Source of the DNA: Mycobacterium sp. BK086
GTDB taxonomy: Bacteria > Actinomycetota > Actinomycetes > Mycobacteriales > Mycobacteriaceae
Reading direction: 5' to 3'
Length of the DNA: 64,000 nucleotides
NCBI GenBank assembly: GCA_004362315.1
Contig: SNWL01000006.1
Span: 372,001 to 436,000, forward strand
How positions within the stretch are numbered: the first letter of the stretch is position 1; each line of letters starts with the position of its first letter. A model generated the notes under the pieces. That model worked only from the letters and a program-made list of their open reading frames with translations, was not told the origin of the DNA and did no database searches. Positions 61,864-64,000 of this stretch are shown here, piece by piece. The translations under genes and the position numbers were made by a program.

Positions 61864-63042
61864 GTGTCCTACGACGCGTCGGTCAACACCGCCCGCGAGG
61901 AACACGACCCCCCGGCGCGCGGGAAGTGGTGGTGGGTCCGCTGGGCGGTGCTCGGCGTCGCCCTGATCGTGCTGGCTGTCGAGGCCACCCTGGTGTGGGA
62001 TCAGTTGGCCAAAGCCTGGAAGAGCCTCATCACGGCGAACGCGTGGTGGGTGCTGGCCGCCATCGCCGCGGCCATGTTGTCGATGCACAGTTTCGCCCAG
62101 ATCCAGCGGACCCTGCTGCGATCGGCCGGTGTCGTCGTGCACCAGTGGCGCTCGGAGGCGGCGTTCTACGCAGGTAATGCGCTGAGCACCACGATGCCCG
62201 GCGGACCGGTGCTCTCGGCCACCTTCGTCTACCGACAGCAACGGCTTTGGGGCGCCTCGCCGGTGGTGGCGTCCTGGCAGCTGGTGATGTCGGGGGCACT
62301 TCAGGTCGTCGGCCTGGCGCTGTTGGGCCTCGGCGGCGCATTCCTGTTGGGCGCCAAGAACAATCCGTTCTCGCTGCTGTTCACCCTCGGCGGATTCATC
62401 GCATTGCTCTTGCTCGCGCAGGCGGTGGCCACCCGGCCCGAACTCATCGACGGCATCGGGGTCAAGGTGCTGGGCTGGGTCAACTCGGTACGGGGCAAGC
62501 CCGCCGACAGCGGCCTGCACAAGTGGCGCGAGACGCTCAACCAGCTCGAATCGGTCAGCCTGAGCCGGCGCACCCTCGGCGTGGCGTTCAGCTGGTCGTT
62601 CTTCAACTGGGTCTGCGACGTGGCATGCCTGGCCTTCGCCGCCTACGCCGCGGGCGGTAAACCGTCGCTGGCCGGGCTGACCGTCGCCTACGCGGCCGCC
62701 CGCGCCGTCGGCTCGATCCCCCTGATGCCCGGTGGGCTGCTGGTGGTCGAGGCCGTGCTGGTCCCCGGCCTGGTCTCCAGCGGGATGGCGCTGTCGGCCG
62801 CCATCTCGGCGATGCTGATCTACCGCCTGGTCAGCTGGATCTTCATCTCATCGATCGGCTGGGTGGTGTTCTTCTTCATGTTCCGCACCGAGGGCGCACT
62901 CGACCCTGACGCGGTGGCCGAAGAGATCGCCGAGGCCGAGGCGGACGCCGCCCGCGGGGGAGCCGACGATCCTGCCGACACCGCCTTACAGGGTCCGGTG
63001 CCGCCGCCGTGCCCGGGTCCAGACGACGACGTCCGTCACTGA
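61864..63042 (+). CDS. Lysylphosphatidylglycerol synthase TM-like/flippase-like membrane protein (Rv0204c-like)
   Basis: A 392-residue polytopic protein of the UPF0104/LPG-synthase TM family. It has eight or so helices, the NALSTTMPGGPVLSATFVYR loop (about 103-122) typical of that family, and PLMPGGLLVVEAVLVPGL in the second half. The C-terminal ~50 residues are acidic and disordered. The family includes lipid flippase-like and glycolipid-handling membrane proteins; no catalytic synthase domain is attached. It is probably leaderless from GTG 61864. Gene order matches Rv0204c beside Rv0205. Confidence 0.82.
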   Translation: MSYDASVNTAREEHDPPARGKWWWVRWAVLGVALIVLAVEATLVWDQLAKAWKSLITANAWWVLAAIAAAMLSMHSFAQIQRTLLRSAGVVVHQWRSEAAFYAGNALSTTMPGGPVLSATFVYRQQRLWGASPVVASWQLVMSGALQVVGLALLGLGGAFLLGAKNNPFSLLFTLGGFIALLLLAQAVATRPELIDGIGVKVLGWVNSVRGKPADSGLHKWRETLNQLESVSLSRRTLGVAFSWSFFNWVCDVACLAFAAYAAGGKPSLAGLTVAYAAARAVGSIPLMPGGLLVVEAVLVPGLVSSGMALSAAISAMLIYRLVSWIFISSIGWVVFFFMFRTEGALDPDAVAEEIAEAEADAARGGADDPADTALQGPVPPPCPGPDDDVRH

Positions 63043-63071
63043 CGCGAGGGGGCGCGTGCTTGAATCCGAGC

Positions 63072-63449
63072 ATGGCAGTTCGTACCAACACCCGGCCCAC
63101 GGTTCTCGCGCTCGCCGGTGACATCGTCTGCGTCCTGGTGTTCTGCGCCCTCGGCCGGCGCAGTCACGCCGAGGGGCTGACCCTCGCCGGAATCGCCGAG
63201 ACCGCATGGCCGTTCCTGTCCGGCACGCTGTTGGGATGGGTGATCTCGCGCGGCTGGCGAGCGCCGACCGCCGTCGCTCCCACCGGGGTGATCGTCTGGG
63301 TGGCTACCGTTGTGGTCGGAATGTTGTTGCGCAAAGCCAGTTCTCAAGGTGTCGCGACGAGTTTCATCATCGTCGCGTCAGTGGTGACCGCACTGCTTCT
63401 GCTTGGCTGGCGCGGGATCGCCGCGCTGGTGCGTAAGCGCAGCGGCTAG
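63072..63449 (+). CDS. DUF3054 family membrane protein
   Basis: A 125-residue protein with four hydrophobic helices and the DUF3054 opening LALAGDIVCVLVFCALGRRS followed by HAEGL, then TAWPFLSGTLLGW. The family is widespread in Actinobacteria with no known role. The ATG at 63072, 29 bases after the previous stop, begins the conserved sequence. It ends one base before the convergent sensor kinase stop. Confidence 0.85.
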   Translation: MAVRTNTRPTVLALAGDIVCVLVFCALGRRSHAEGLTLAGIAETAWPFLSGTLLGWVISRGWRAPTAVAPTGVIVWVATVVVGMLLRKASSQGVATSFIIVASVVTALLLLGWRGIAALVRKRSG

Positions 63450-63450
63450 T

Positions 63451-64000
63451 TCAGGCCATCCCGGTCGGAAACTCGGGGCCGGGGAATGCCGCCACCGTGA
63501 GCACGGCCCGCAATCCGCCGAGCGGGCCGTCGGACAGTTCGATGTCGCCGCCGTGCAGGGCCGCCTGCTGAGCCACCAGCGCCAGGCCCAGACCCGAACC
63601 GCCGGCCGTGGCGGTGCTGCCACGCGCGAAGCGCCCCAACACCTTTCGATGCTCCTCCGCGGGCAGGCCACGGCCGTTGTCGTCGACGGTGATGGCCAGC
63701 ATCGCCTCGTGACGGCTGGCCCGAAGCACGATGCGGGTCGCCTCGCCGTGGGTGATCGCATTGCGAACCAGGTTGTCCACCGCCAGCCGCAGGCCGGCCG
63801 GCCAGCCCCATACCGTGCCGGCCTCGTCGGCCTCCACGATGATCTCGACCGCGCCGGAGCGGACGTTCTCGCGCGCCACCCGGTCCAGCATCTCGGCGAC
63901 GTCGATCGACTCCCGATCCTCGGCCCGCGCCAGCTGTCCCGACGCCAGCTGCCCGAGCGCGGTGATGATCGCCTCGACGCGGCGCTGCGCCCGCGACAGG
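63451..64000 (-). CDS. Sensor histidine kinase, C-terminal part (partial, PrrB-like)
   Basis: Only the last ~182 residues are in the window; the sensor, HAMP and most of the dimerisation region lie beyond its end. The HATPase domain is complete: N box DNLVRNAITHG, G1 DDNGRGLP, F-type RFARGS, G2 GSGLGLALVAQQAALHGG. The closing GPLGGLRAVLTV resembles PrrB-type kinases. It would phosphorylate a response regulator encoded outside the window. An OmpR-type partner is expected but not seen. Confidence 0.85.
   Translation of the reverse strand, partial: LSRAQRRVEAIITALGQLASGQLARAEDRESIDVAEMLDRVARENVRSGAVEIIVEADEAGTVWGWPAGLRLAVDNLVRNAITHGEATRIVLRASRHEAMLAITVDDNGRGLPAEEHRKVLGRFARGSTATAGGSGLGLALVAQQAALHGGDIELSDGPLGGLRAVLTVAAFPGPEFPTGMA

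Noticed and set aside
1-64000. tRNA, rRNA, CRISPR arrays, prophage or complete IS elements
   Set aside because: None found by reading both strands; no transposase or integrase motif and no regularly spaced repeat apart from coding repeats.

Overview
The window is GC-rich chromosomal DNA from a rapidly growing mycobacterium (Mycolicibacterium type). The gene families and their order follow the Mycobacterium tuberculosis stretch Rv0204c to Rv0228: a TmaT-like acyltransferase, DUF3068 protein, large membrane protein, GT4 glycosyltransferase, MtrP-like methyltransferase, aldehyde dehydrogenase, echA1, a WS/DGAT, lipC, fadE3, an Rv0216-like hotdog protein, fadD4, pckG, an Rv0209/Rv0210 pair, trmB, an NYN protein, mmpL3, an AI-2E transporter and an Rv0204c-like membrane protein. 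Many predicted starts fit leaderless mycobacterial promoters, with a TANNNT -10 six to eight bases before ATG or GTG. Orthology is judged from remembered family sequences and gene order, not from a search.

Left part (1-14.5 kb): a leftward operon encodes TmaT-like acyltransferase, MGT-type glycosyltransferase, maltokinase-fold (probable glucosamine) kinase and SIS sugar isomerase. The remaining trehalose-mycolate export cluster follows on its right. An accessory block splits that cluster: SRPBCC protein, TetR regulator with a perfect operator-like palindrome, DUF1003-like membrane protein, and a glycine-rich PGRS-like protein without a PE domain.

Middle part (14.5-47.8 kb) is dense in lipid metabolism. 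It holds a FadE5-like dehydrogenase opposite a TetR gene, with four inverted repeats and a 45-codon leader gene between them; a thioesterase plus acyl-CoA dehydrogenase pair; echA1; a KstR-box-controlled PlsC/FadD/esterase operon facing a WS/DGAT plus LipC operon (storage lipid); a GH6 protein; an alcohol dehydrogenase/Baeyer-Villiger monooxygenase/esterase module leading into another dehydrogenase pair; a LexA-box 13E12-type HNH gene; an amidohydrolase with an unusual CoA transferase; and fadE3, a GntR gene, an enoyl-CoA hydratase-like gene and fadD4.

Right part (47.8-64 kb): pckG, a pair of dynamin-like putative GTPases with degenerate P-loops, trmB, the NYN protein and mmpL3. After mmpL3 comes a 3.7-kb gene for a secreted protein with an Ig/cadherin-like module and about 15 repeats resembling beta-propeller blades. 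The AI-2E and Rv0204c-like membrane proteins, a DUF3054 protein and the 3' end of a sensor kinase complete the window.

The biological theme is the mycobacterial envelope (trehalose mycolate acylation and export) together with acyl-CoA, sterol-linked and storage-lipid metabolism. I saw no tRNA, rRNA, CRISPR array or complete insertion sequence. No gene-free stretch exceeds 300 bases.
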